Assembly (NCBI GenBank): GCA_021234155.1 | Contig: JAJEKV010000054.1 | Coordinates: forward strand, 6,421,042 to 6,485,041 | Origin: Isoetes taiwanensis | Taxonomy: Eukaryota > Streptophyta > Lycopodiopsida > Isoetales > Isoetaceae | DNA: 64,000 nucleotides | Direction: 5' to 3' | Shown: positions 26,512 to 37,000 of the stretch, one piece after another | How the letters are laid out: each line of letters starts with the position of its first letter | Numbering within the stretch: the first letter of the stretch is position 1 | Notes under the pieces: model-generated | What the model saw: only the letters and a program-made list of their open reading frames with translations | Told to the model about the DNA's origin: nothing | The model's database searches: none | Position numbers and translations under genes: made by a program

Positions 26512-26512
26512 A

Positions 26513-27232
26513 TGAGATACTTTCACATCATGGGAAGCCAAAGAGCATCTGGAACAATGATGAGTGCGCAACTATGATTTGGAAGTATGTATTAACACAT
26601 TCCAATTTAAGTTTTATCTTATTAATGTGGCAATTAATGTAAAGTTGTTACATATATAGGTGTATTTCTCAAATGGATCAGAGATCATAATGCCTACATA
26701 TAAAGGTAAGATCATAAATGCCTACATATAAAGCTCCAAAAACAAGGGCTTGTGATCAAGGGTGTGAGCAAGGGTATTCACTATTCACATGTGCACCCCT
26801 ATTCACACATGTGAACATGCACACATGTAAATACCCCTTGCTTGTATGGCATGCTTACGTGAAATGCTTAGGATCAAATCAACTTGATCGAAGGATCCTG
26901 TGACCTGTCTCGGGAGCCAATAAAGTGCACGGTTAATATATGTGAACTTGGGACCATAGCAGTCTAAAGGCAGGATAATCCAAAATTATAAGCTTCAATG
27001 TAGGTGTAAATGTATATAAACTCGAGACCATAGCAGTCTCAAGGTGGGCAATCATCCAAAACCGTAAGCAAGCTCCAATGTGGTTTATAGGTTCTTTGGT
27101 AGTGGTTTCCATAAGACACTGGTCCATCACGATGACGCCTTCTCAATTAAAGTAAACAAGGTGCTTCAGAACTTTGGGCTGCCGTATGGAAGATTTCAAC
27201 TCAAAACGCAAATTGGATGATATGCTCCGGTA
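26513..27232 (-). repeat. LTR-C, left part
   Basis: Matches the first part of LTR-D (58789-59557) and then stops abruptly after ATATGCTCCGGTA. About 50 bp present in LTR-D and LTR-B (after GCTTAGGATC) are missing at 26876. The remainder of this LTR resumes at 52526. Confidence 0.7.
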
Positions 27233-27685
27233 CTAATTTCTGAGCAGCAAAAGCCAGTGCTACTTACACACGACGAGAAGAGCTGGCTATAGAGATTATG
27301 AGCTTGCCTCATGTTTAAATCAGGAGGAAGATGTGAAAGACAGAGATGCGAAAAAACGACTCAATCTGTGGATATTGCTCGAGGAACAGTCATCTCAATG
27401 GCCAGAAAGACTGCTGCAGACTATGCTTAAAGGTGGAAACAAGAAAATCCAGAATCCATGGCCTACGGGCCAAAACAAATGAAGAAGTTGCATGCCTCTT
27501 GCAACGATGCCACGTGCATATTTTGTCTAATCATGATATTAATGGGACGAATTAAGGTTGTACGCTCCCTAATATGCATTAAAGACAAGACCATGTTAGA
27601 TCAACATCCCCACATGGGAAGCTTATTTTCAAGTATCACACTGCTAATTACAAAACTGTGTTCTCCCTCACCATGTACTTTGGTC
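27233..27685 (+). other. Spacer 3' of GLDH with one possible terminal exon
   Basis: First non-array sequence after the broken LTR. On the plus strand an open stretch from about 27262 to a TGA at 27480-27482 includes ASCLNQEEDVKDRDAKKRL and WPERLLQTMLKGGNKK. This is a charged, protein-like composition that could be the last exon of a gene converging on GLDH. I do not recognise the family, and the array junction cuts off anything upstream. The GLDH polyadenylation region must lie here too. Confidence 0.25.
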
Positions 27686-30600
27686 TTACTCACTTGTAGT
27701 CCTGGGAAACAGCTTGTCCATAAGATTGTTGCTTAGAATATTGTTGGGGTCAAGTTCAATGCGAGCTTTGCTGAAAGCCTCAACTGGATAACGCGCTCTT
27801 AATCTCTCTCTTATCCATTGCATCTCCTCATCATTGACAACCTGTAGATACATGCCAGATCAAATAGTAGCACTGAGGCATAGTCCAAATATTAAACATA
27901 CCTCAATCTTGGCCCAATGTTCAAAGGCCTTGTAACGATCCCACAACTGCTTTTGTGTAGAAGCCCTATACTCGAAGAACTTGGAGGTTGTTTCTTTTCT
28001 TTGTGCCTCATCCTCGGATGGTAAGTACATGATTATCCCTACCTGCATTGGCAGTGGGCTTCAACAAACTTCTATACAGATAATTGTTTGAAATATGACA
28101 TAAATGCGGTTCACAAAACTCATAACACGAATTTCAATAAAATCTTTATAACCTGAAGATTTATATGTTGCATAAACTCTAAGCCAAATGAGAATTGACT
28201 AGTAAAAGTCTTACCCAGGAGAACACAGCATCTGCAGCTTCACTTGAAGCAGGACTCATGGTGCTCTTACTAGCTCCAGTCCACCGTTGTTCAATGGGTG
28301 CTGGTGCAGGTATGCCTTCCTTCTTGACAATTTGAAGCAACTCCTCCATGTATTTTATGTCTTTCAAATCTGGTTTTTTAACTGTTCCAGCAGGGAAACA
28401 TACTTCTGAAACCCACTGCTGTCCCCCACAATCAAAGCCCAAAATCTCATGACTCCAACCTACTCGGTATTTGCTGCGCGCTTCAATACTCAGCCTCCAC
28501 CTTGTTTATCTTGACCCGTGTTCCTTATTCAAAGGATCAAAAGCAAGCAGCCTGTCCGCAACTCAGTAAATGATGACTGTAACAATTCTTCTTCTGACAG
28601 GACATGCTTGCTACCAACAGCCATTCCAGTCCACATTCCAGCTTTTTCGTCAGTAGCAGCTGTGGATTTACCATGAACAATACTTTCCTCTTTCTCTAAT
28701 GGCCTGCAAAAAAATATAACAATTACCTTATGATATCGACCTTGTTACCCAGCAAAGATAGCATTTAATTGGAAAGTTTGCCATGAAGTAACAACTAATG
28801 AAACAATCCTTCTTCAAGAATCTGATGGTGTTAACGGTTACAGGAGGTACCCATATTTCTTGGATATTTCTCTATACAGTGCACGTACAGGTTCCAGTCT
28901 CTCATCTGAAGTGTATTTCTGCTTATTTTGGGAAGGCTCTTTACCTACAGCAACAGGATTGCATTGCACCACTACCACTGCTTCAGTGTCAGGAATCCAC
29001 ATATATCTCAAGTGCTTATTCTCTTGTAACCATTTCCTGTTAGTACAGGTGACAAAAAATGTGAGACAACCAAATTAAAGATAATGCATTAAACAAGACA
29101 ATAATGTAGAATCCCGTGAATCTACAGTTCCAGCCAAATGCTATTATTGTTGTCTTCTTGATCTGCAGTCCAACTGGATCTATCTGATTATCAGTAATGA
29201 AGTTTGTGCGTGAGATATCAGGACCCATTAAACTACATCCTAAATAAATGTGATAGGGCGTCCTCACTGCTTAAAAAGATATGGTATCCTTGCTGCTTAA
29301 AAGGAATACCAAAAGACCAATGAAGTTTTAGGAAAAGCCGGGAAAAAATAGTAAAAGAGATTCTCAACTTATGATGCTTTACTAGCACACATCCCTGAGA
29401 AACAATTGGCAAAAATAAAATAAAATTCATAGCACAAACCTATAAATGCTGGCAAAAGTAGAAAATTATTAAGAGTAATAGAATAGCGAAGGTGTTCTAG
29501 ATGCACAATTATAAACATGATGCTAAAAATAAGGATCTTTTCAATCCAAATCAGAAGCAAGGTTTAGCAACTCAAAATCATATATATTGATGGGCCAACA
29601 AATTGCAGAGTTTTGGGCTATAACTATTTAGATGTACTGTTAAGACATGCCCATCCATCCCATTAACATGACGTATTCGACGTGCGCATCATGCAGTCTG
29701 TTGTTGCATGGCTTTAATGGTAAAAATTATATAGACTAATGGACGGGCACGCATAAAATACCTACAAACGTAGGAACGTTGCCTATGAATATGTTTGTTA
29801 CAAGGCAAGATACACTTGAATTTAACACTGTGCTTACCTTTGCATCTAACGTAGGCAAAATACAACATGGCACCACATGACACAAGTACAAATTAGAATG
29901 CAATTACCTGTGTTTCTTCGGACTTCATTTAAGCTTGATACAAATGTGTGCTCAATGAGGCGATGAGCAGGCACACATTGAAGAGTAACTTCTGCAACCA
30001 CCCTAAAGCTCCCAACCCACACCGAGAAGGTAGAACAAGTCTGAATTAGTCTCAGGAGACAGTTCCAATGTACCACGAGCCGGGGTCACAAGCTTCATGC
30101 TCACAACTTGCTCATCAACTGGTGGTATTCTTGCCCCAGTACCATGTGCTCCAACCTGAAGATCAAATCAAATATATCCTTAAAGAAGAAAGAGCTGACT
30201 AATCCAGATTTTATTCATCATTTTCACATTAGCTTTCTCAAGGGGATATTCGATTTAAAAGAGTACCTGTATAAATCCTCCAATTTGCTGCTCCTTGATT
30301 GAAGCAAAATTTTGTAAAGTCAAGCCATAAAGTGCCAATTCTTCCACCACCTGCTCAACTCTGATGCCTGTTTGGACAGTCACTCTTTGGCTTTCTTCAT
30401 CAATCTCAAGAACCTTGTCCATGAGACCCATGTTTATCATGCCGTCATCACTTAGCCCAATTCCATTAGGCGACAACCCTGACCCAAGTGGCCGGATTTT
30501 TTGTTTCTTTTCATGAGCTAACTTCACAATCTCCTCCAATTCTGAAAGAGATTCAGGTTGATAATAAGCCCTGGTTTTAGCTTCATGTGTATTACTCCAA

Positions 30601-30947
30601 TTCGTCACAACATGTTCCTCATGAAGCTCCTCTTTCCCAGACTTTCCATAAAACTGAAAATAAGTAGCAATCCCACAGCCTCCCAAAAGAAGAGTATATC
30701 CAAGATAACGACCCAATTGAGAAGAGGCTATGTCGGATGCAGTCCCTTCGGCAGCTGCTGCAAATGATCTACCCAACAAAGCTCTCGAGAAACTATTCGC
30801 AATATATGGGTTAACTGATCTTACTTCACTAAGCTTATGATATGAACTCGTTATTCCAGACCTTTTTGAACACGAGCCGGATTCAGAGCTAGAAACCCAA
30901 AAACGGATTCTAAAACGAGTCGCTTTGAAATGTTTAAGGCCTAACAT
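27686..30947 (-). CDS. GLDH: L-galactono-1,4-lactone dehydrogenase, mitochondrial (six exons, frameshifts as written)
   Basis: Flavoenzyme that oxidises L-galactono-1,4-lactone to ascorbate at the inner mitochondrial membrane, passing electrons to cytochrome c; also an assembly factor for complex I. Exons on the minus strand: 30947-30267, 30155-29908, 29036-28851, 28703-28215, 28042-27902, 27841-27686 (stop 27688-27686), all with GT-AG ends. Exon 1 (227 codons) has a Ser/Arg-rich presequence, a membrane segment near LGYTLLLGGCGIATYFQF, and FAD-domain motifs IRPLGSGLSPNGIG and GLTLQNFASI. Later exons show VGAHGTGAR, VVAEVTLQC, GFDCGGQQWVSE, APIEQRW (Glu and Arg of the family active site), AKIE and ELDPNNILSNN. 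Predicted length, about 630 residues, is near the plant norm of about 610. The frame breaks near 30004-30030, 29912-29920 and several times in 28455-28556. Confidence 0.93.
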
Positions 30948-31300
30948 TTTAGCAGGATTACATCAAATCTCCCAAACTCTGATCATCTTATCTAAGGCGA
31001 ACCTCTTCCTTCCCACAAAGGAGACTTCATTCCAGCTGGGGCTAAGCATTCTGGCATGCAGAACATTCTTAATTAGAATTCAGGAAAAAAGGGCGAAGAA
31101 AATATGCCCCAGATGTCGGCACCTAAGATATGCTGTTGAGCCCTTGGGCCATAGTCCATGGAAATATGTGTACTGTTTTTTTTCTAGTTGGTTTTGAACA
31201 TGACCCATGTGGGCGTGAGAATATCTGGTAATTATTTTTTGTGATTGAAGAATTGAATTGAATTAAATGGCTTTCGTCATCCAAAAAATTAATAGGCTTA
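30948..31300 (-). promoter_or_regulatory. Presumed 5' UTR and promoter of GLDH
   Basis: Sequence directly upstream of the first ATG. No in-frame ATG precedes it closely, and I could not identify a convincing TATA box. It is assigned by position only. Confidence 0.3.
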
Positions 31301-32830
31301 TGGGACCAAATAAAAGCCGCAATGACAAAAGCGTATTCTTTGCCGGGTTAAAAAACTTCGGCCTTGAAGGGTTTGAGGAAAAAACTTGGCGATAATAAGC
31401 GTCTTTGAGATATTATGATACATTTCCATTTCAATGCAGTGTTTAAGGACATATTCGTGCTCACATCCATGATCTCCCTAGAATAAGATTCGATATCCTG
31501 TTGAAACTGTGTCCATCGGCACATGGAGTGGTTTGGTTGGGCGGGATCAACTTCGACATTCTTGAACTGGATGCGGGTGGATGCAAGACAGTCTTGAAGA
31601 GTATGGCATTCATTCTCAATGACGCCCTATTGGCAATACTGATAAGTCCTGGCCACATGCGCCTCTTGAGCCCATCTGCTTGTCTCAATTCGGAGGTGAT
31701 ATGCATGTGTGCAAATTAGAGGTATCAATCTGCGCTTCTTCATTGACAAATGTGTATGCGGATGGCGTTCTCCGGACCGGGTGCAAATGCCGGGATTGAT
31801 CAGGCTCTGGTAGTGTGTCGTCTTAACCTGTTCCAGGGCACTAGCATCTAAAGCTTGCTGAGGAAGCAAGCATCAAGATATTGCTTTAGGTGATGATGGT
31901 CCTCTTGGTTTATGCAGTACACATACGTGCTCATGATCATTCCATCAGAGAACCACTTAGCTCATCTCCCCTTCAGCCGGACCTTGAGGCATTGTGGACC
32001 TATAGCCAGTGGTATAAACTTAGCGTTTGGCGAGCACTCATTACCCCAAACTAACTACCTTCTTAGGTATATAATGTGGCCGGTCAAGTCGCGGTCCTCT
32101 ATAGAGGCAAGAAGCATGTCTCTTCGAAGAAGAATCGATATGGAATTTTGTGGATCTTACCCCAAAAGCTTGAGCTAGAAGGCTTTTGCACTTGCTCTCG
32201 GACATTCTAGGTGGTAGGAGAGATATCAGGACCCCAAATTCAACCCAGGTATTACAAATGATTTTGTGATTTTTTGACAAGTATGAGTATTCTAAGGCCA
32301 TATAATGGCGATCTTTGGATTTTTGGCTTTTGTGGTTTTGCATGGTTGAGGGGCTTTTCATTTGTAGTATTCTGTCCAAAGTGTTTTGTTTTCTAGTTTC
32401 TTTATTTGAAGTTAAGGTTCCTATTTAGGTAGTGCGATAGAGTAGCGGCAACACGTGTAGCCATGGCGACACAGTAGATCCTATGTTTGCTTAGCATGGG
32501 ATGAGTACATGCGAGCAAGAGTTGGATGAGACTTTAGGTATGAGTCCCATCATTAACACAATAACAAAACAAAAATAAGATATAATGGTAGGTCTTTGAA
32601 GTAGGAGACACTAGATATATCCCAAGACTCTCCAAAGAATAAGCTTTCTCCACGAAATGTTTTGGGTCCTTACTTAAAAATTTCTTGGCATTTTGCTCGG
32701 GAGAGCAATTCAAGCTCTTCTTCTCCGCAAATGCTCGTCTAAGATTGGCTCTCAGAGTAACGGAGGTGTGGCGCCCATCTCATGCATACACAATCCGGCA
32801 ACTCATATATCTTTGTGATGTCAATCTCGA
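31301..32830. other. Intergenic, with a degenerate coding relic
   Basis: No intact gene. Plus strand 31560-31780 includes MAFILNDALLAIL and, further on, SALLH in the same broken frame. It resembles the minus strand of 33740-33930, so the two are inverted copies of one decayed coding sequence. Elsewhere only short chance frames are seen. Confidence 0.45.
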
Positions 32831-32884
32831 GGAAGGAAGGAAGGAAGGAAGGAAGGAAGGAAGGAAGGAAGGAAGGAAGGAAGG
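32831..32884 (+). repeat. (GGAA)n microsatellite
   Basis: Thirteen and a half perfect GGAA units. Its open frames in both directions are chance products of the repeat. Confidence 0.97.
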
Positions 32885-32929
32885 TGTATTTTTGCATTAG
32901 TAGCACAAGCCGGCATCCCTTAGGACATC

Positions 32930-34060
32930 TGACGGCACATGCGGCGTCACTGGATGCTCTTGACACTTTTGCGATTCACGGCATCGCGAGTTAACTTGGC
33001 CAAAACTAGAGTCTTTGTTGGTTTCATCATCCGTCGAAAGGCTCCCCTCATTCATTTACGGGGACAAGATGTAGAGGTAGCCCGACCTACAAGTACTTGG
33101 AAATTGAGTTCTCTGCTACCACCGGGATCTTTGCCATCCCGGGTTTGCAGTCCGCGGCGGTTGGAAGCACTATATACCATGCGAACAACGACCACAAAGG
33201 CGAGTTATATGTCTGGGGCCACCGGTCACACTTGTTTAGGGCCTTGGTCGGTGATCCTCTTGTATGGGGGCGAGGAAGTATGGGGTTTGATGATATCCCT
33301 CAACACGGAATGACCTCGGCGGTCGAAAGCCTTCTTGGCTTACGAGCCCATGGGGGTAAAGTCCACAGTTCCATACGGATCCTACTCCGGAGCGGGTTTC
33401 TACCCCTTCAATGGGCGCATTGGAGCGCCATATCATTTACTTCGGAAGGTGGTTTGCCATGGGCGATACCGTTTGCCCAACCTTGCTTTGGCCATGGCGA
33501 TGGGTCCCCAATGCACGAAAACTCTTTGAAAGGACAAGCAAGCTTCAGTTGTTCTCCGCATTTGGGGGAATGCGGGCAAGCCGGTCGTCTGGTGCGGACA
33601 AAGAAAGATCACAAGGCAAAGCGATGCTACTTTCCTTTGCAAGCTCACGGAATGCGGTGCTGCGATATGCGTTAAGGCGGCACACTATCGGCACCAAGTC
33701 AATCCTAGGCTCACGAGAGGCCGCACCGATGCTTGTACACCCATTTGCCCATGAAGAAGCGCCAAACTTATAGCTTCCATTACATACGCAGTGCGCATCT
33801 TCTGTATTGACCAGGCGGGCGATTTTGGGGAATCCGCGGGGAGGGAAGGCTTTGCCATTGTTGCCACCGGGGCACCATTGAGAATGAATGTCATGCCCTC
33901 GAGATCTGCCCAACGTTTGCCCATATCAGAGGCGGTATGTTCGATTACTTCGTGCACGGCCAGCGTTGCATGAGTTATTGAATCTCCGGCGTCCGGTGGG
34001 TTTGTTGGGGTCATACCTCGGGGAGGTTATGGATGCCGCGAACTGGTGTCCTCCGGGGCG
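32930..34060. other. GC-richer degenerate coding relic, family unknown
   Basis: GC content is visibly higher than in the flanks, and long frames are open on both strands, including a plus frame from 33097 to 33675. Protein-like phrases occur in several plus frames (YGSYSGAGFYPFNGRIGAPY; GSTIYHANNDHKGELYVWG) and on the minus strand (GMTFILNGAPVATM, ISLALLHGQMGVQA). The minus phrases match the relic at 31560-31780. I infer decayed transposable-element coding DNA but recognise no domain. Confidence 0.35.
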
Positions 34061-37000
34061 ATATTGAAGCTGTCCTATACAATTATGCGACATGCGACAT
34101 CCTTATTACGCTAATATTTTTCCCTCGAAAACCCTTTGGCGGGTTTTTTAATCTGGCGATGTCGTTTCTTTGCTCTCTTTTTGTTTTGGGTCCCATAGGC
34201 CAATTGGTCTCTCATGGACGATAAAAATCTATTATATTCTATTCTTAGACACATCTTTTCCTTGGAAAAATGGATGGATTGAAATGGATTGACTCTATTG
34301 CATTTTAAAACCTTCCTATGGCGGCTCCTTGCGCGATATATGGCAGCCCATGGTATACATGAAAGACCTTTCCCATCCAAGCGGCCACGTCATTATTATG
34401 GGCCCTAAATAATGGGGACTAAGCCTATCAGTAGAGGACATAGAGGTGTCATTCCATCCGATCCTCTAGGAAATTTACCTATATGTCGAAAGCAAAATAT
34501 ACAAATATAAGCACTTTGTAATAATGACAAACTACCTCGAAGGGTAGTGATAATCCATCCATCCATGTCATCCGAATCTGACGGGGATTTCACCTTTAAC
34601 ATTCCGTTACCAAACATGTGCGTGGCCTGGTTAGGGGTTTTGCCTCTCGAGGGTTAGTATCACGGCTGGAAAATATGCGGGTTCACCACCACATTTTTTT
34701 GGGCGTGAGTGGATTTAGGGAGTCTTGTGGTGGGAACTCCCTCACCGACTTCATCTGGTAGGGGTCCTTGAAGCCTTGAAGATCGAAGCTTTTAGTCATA
34801 TGGTTCCTTCAAGATCATAGGGGTTTGCAATGAGCGTTTTGGTTTTGATTGAAGGATTGGGGTGTCGATTTGGACAAAACAGGTGAAATCTATTCTCAAA
34901 ACTACGCCTAATACCTATTGCTTTTAAGTTTCCAGCTAAGAACAATGCAATCATCTATGTCTATTGCAGCTAAGTGAAGACCAAGGGAAATTTAACAAAG
35001 TTTCATATTCACGATTTGTTCATGACCGACATGCTTGTTCTTCAGAAATTGTCCACATCAAGTAAAAGGTATTCTCCTTTGGTGTATTTCCGTTTTTAGG
35101 CATCCATCTTCAAGAGAAAAAGGTTTTGATAGCAATGCATGTTTGTTGAGATTTTGTTATGGCGAGGGACTTTTCATTGCTCAAAATCACTATCTATTTA
35201 TCCTTGAAGGTTCTTTTTAGCTCATGACAACAATTAGAAGATACTAGCGCTGGAAATTTCTTTGTCTAGCGGGGGCTTTAGAACCTCAAAAGTATCTATA
35301 TTGTATTCTTGAAGCCGTATTGAAGCCAGCGGCAGGCTTCTTCTCTTGTATGACGGAGTTGGCTACACCAACTAGAAGGTACTAATTTCTGAAATAATTG
35401 AGTTTTTAGGCATAGATTTAGGCATAGATATCTCCTCTTGCATGCGGCTAGTATGTGAAGGCAATACTTCCTAACTCTCTCTTTGCATGATTTGTAGGAA
35501 ATGGCATTGAAACAAATATTGTTATAAAGCACAATTGATGGGAATGAGAAGTGCTCAAGAGGTTGGCTTTGTGAAGTGAGGCAAAATGCAAATTGCAGCC
35601 GATGTAGAAAAACAATAGAATTGGATGAGATAGATGGCTTGGAGGGTCATGAATTTGTATTCTTGGGAGAAAGGAAGCTTCCTTTTGTCAAAGCGACAGA
35701 GGAAAGGTACAAAGTTACGGAAGAGGAAGTGCTTGAAAGGAGGCATACCATTGATTAATCTGCAAGAAAGAGGAGGATGTGGAGGATGTGGCTGCCACTT
35801 GAGGTTTGTAGATCGGACCCAAGCATATGAGGAAAAGGCAAGTTTGAGTCTCGAGAGGTGTGAAGGTAGGCTGCACTCCAAGCTTGCATCAAGGGCTCTT
35901 ACATGTAGGTGGATTCACACTTACGGAAAATACAAGACTAAGATGAGAAGTCAAGGCAAAGAAAAGATAGGTTTGAGCTCATGTCTTAGGATGTCAATGG
36001 AGTGGGAGGTGTTTAGCATTTGGTGCGTAGAATCGAACTGAAATATGGAGAGGAGGAGATGACATGTTGTACAACTTCGCCATGCATACATGGAATCAAA
36101 GGAGCACAAAGCTGAATTTGCAAAAGTAACTCACAAAGTGTTGTTATAAGCGAGGAAAGTGCCGAAAGATAAATTGGAAGATTGCGATTATGGCTGAAAA
36201 CAAGGCTGCGGTTGAAGAGTGCATGGCCACGAAGTTGCTCCTTTTGTGGAACAAAGTGGTGTCATCTTTGAGTTGTGAGGCGTTTGAAGGAGGTCTTTAC
36301 TCCTCTTTCCGCCAAAGAGGAGGCTTTGGTTGATAACATGAAGGAGCATGTAAAAGTAGTAGACATGCACAAAATCCATTGCCAAAAGAAAGGAAAGAGG
36401 ATGACAAGATGCATGAACAAAACAAGCATGGAAGGCCTCGGAAGGAGAATTTGGATTCCTTACAAAAGAGCATCTTGTCATTTTTTCCTGGCGAATTATC
36501 ACTCAATTCTACATTTGCTGAAATATTTTTCGTGCATTCTAGAATCCTTTTCTTACATTCAATTCACTATATGTTGAACTTTTGTTTTGAAGTAGAGACT
36601 TATGGCACATTTCTTTATGGACCAATGTAATGAAAGCTGGACCAAGCCATCCAAATGAGACTTCAAATGAAAGTAAAAGGCCACGTACCATTAGTTCTAT
36701 TAGTTCTTTGCCTTGTTCTTTGTTTGTTGTTGGGCTGTTAGTTTGGATTGTAGTAGTTCATTGTATCTCGCTCTCTTCTCATTGAAATTTAAATAAAAAC
36801 AATACAAGGGACTATGCATACGGGATATCTATCTTTGGGGTTATTGGCAACTAACATATAGATATGCATCAAGACAAGAGATTTGAGACCATTCTTGGAT
36901 GAGTCTAGGCCAGGCCTAAATTAGTATTGTGAGCGGTTGTGTCAAAAATTCACGGTAGATGGTGAGATGATTAAGATCAAGGAACAATTAGAGCCGTCAA

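Larger units (their letters stand above)
20693..26512 (-). mobile_element. Array internal region 3 (complete)
   Basis: About 5.82 kb. It begins with the polypurine tract complement (20696-20713) and ends with the primer site at 26500-26511. It carries the third SHH-like and CHLH copies. 20714-21443 is AT-rich without a clear exon; 23350-26499 holds the tandem repeats and unassigned stretches described for copy 4. This copy shows the densest CTG/CAG-linked differences. Confidence 0.7.
6544..27232 (-). mobile_element. Tandem array of a non-autonomous LTR retrotransposon, left block
   Basis: From TGCACTTAGTCGGC at 6544 the sequence belongs to a head-to-tail repeat with a period of about 8.23 kb: CCATTTTGAGACCCCAA recurs at 16913 and 25145. 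LTR and internal regions alternate (partial internal 1, LTR-A, internal 2, LTR-B, internal 3, partial LTR-C). Neighbouring copies share each LTR, the form expected from unequal recombination between LTRs or from a misassembled collapse. The minus orientation comes from the primer site. No gag, protease, RT or integrase frame is seen, so the element would depend on helper proteins. The left edge falls inside an internal region, not at an LTR end. Confidence 0.75.

Noticed and set aside
33097..33675. 192-codon plus-strand open frame
   Set aside because: Several overlapping frames on both strands are open in this GC-rich relic and protein-like phrases jump between frames. Not supportable as a gene.
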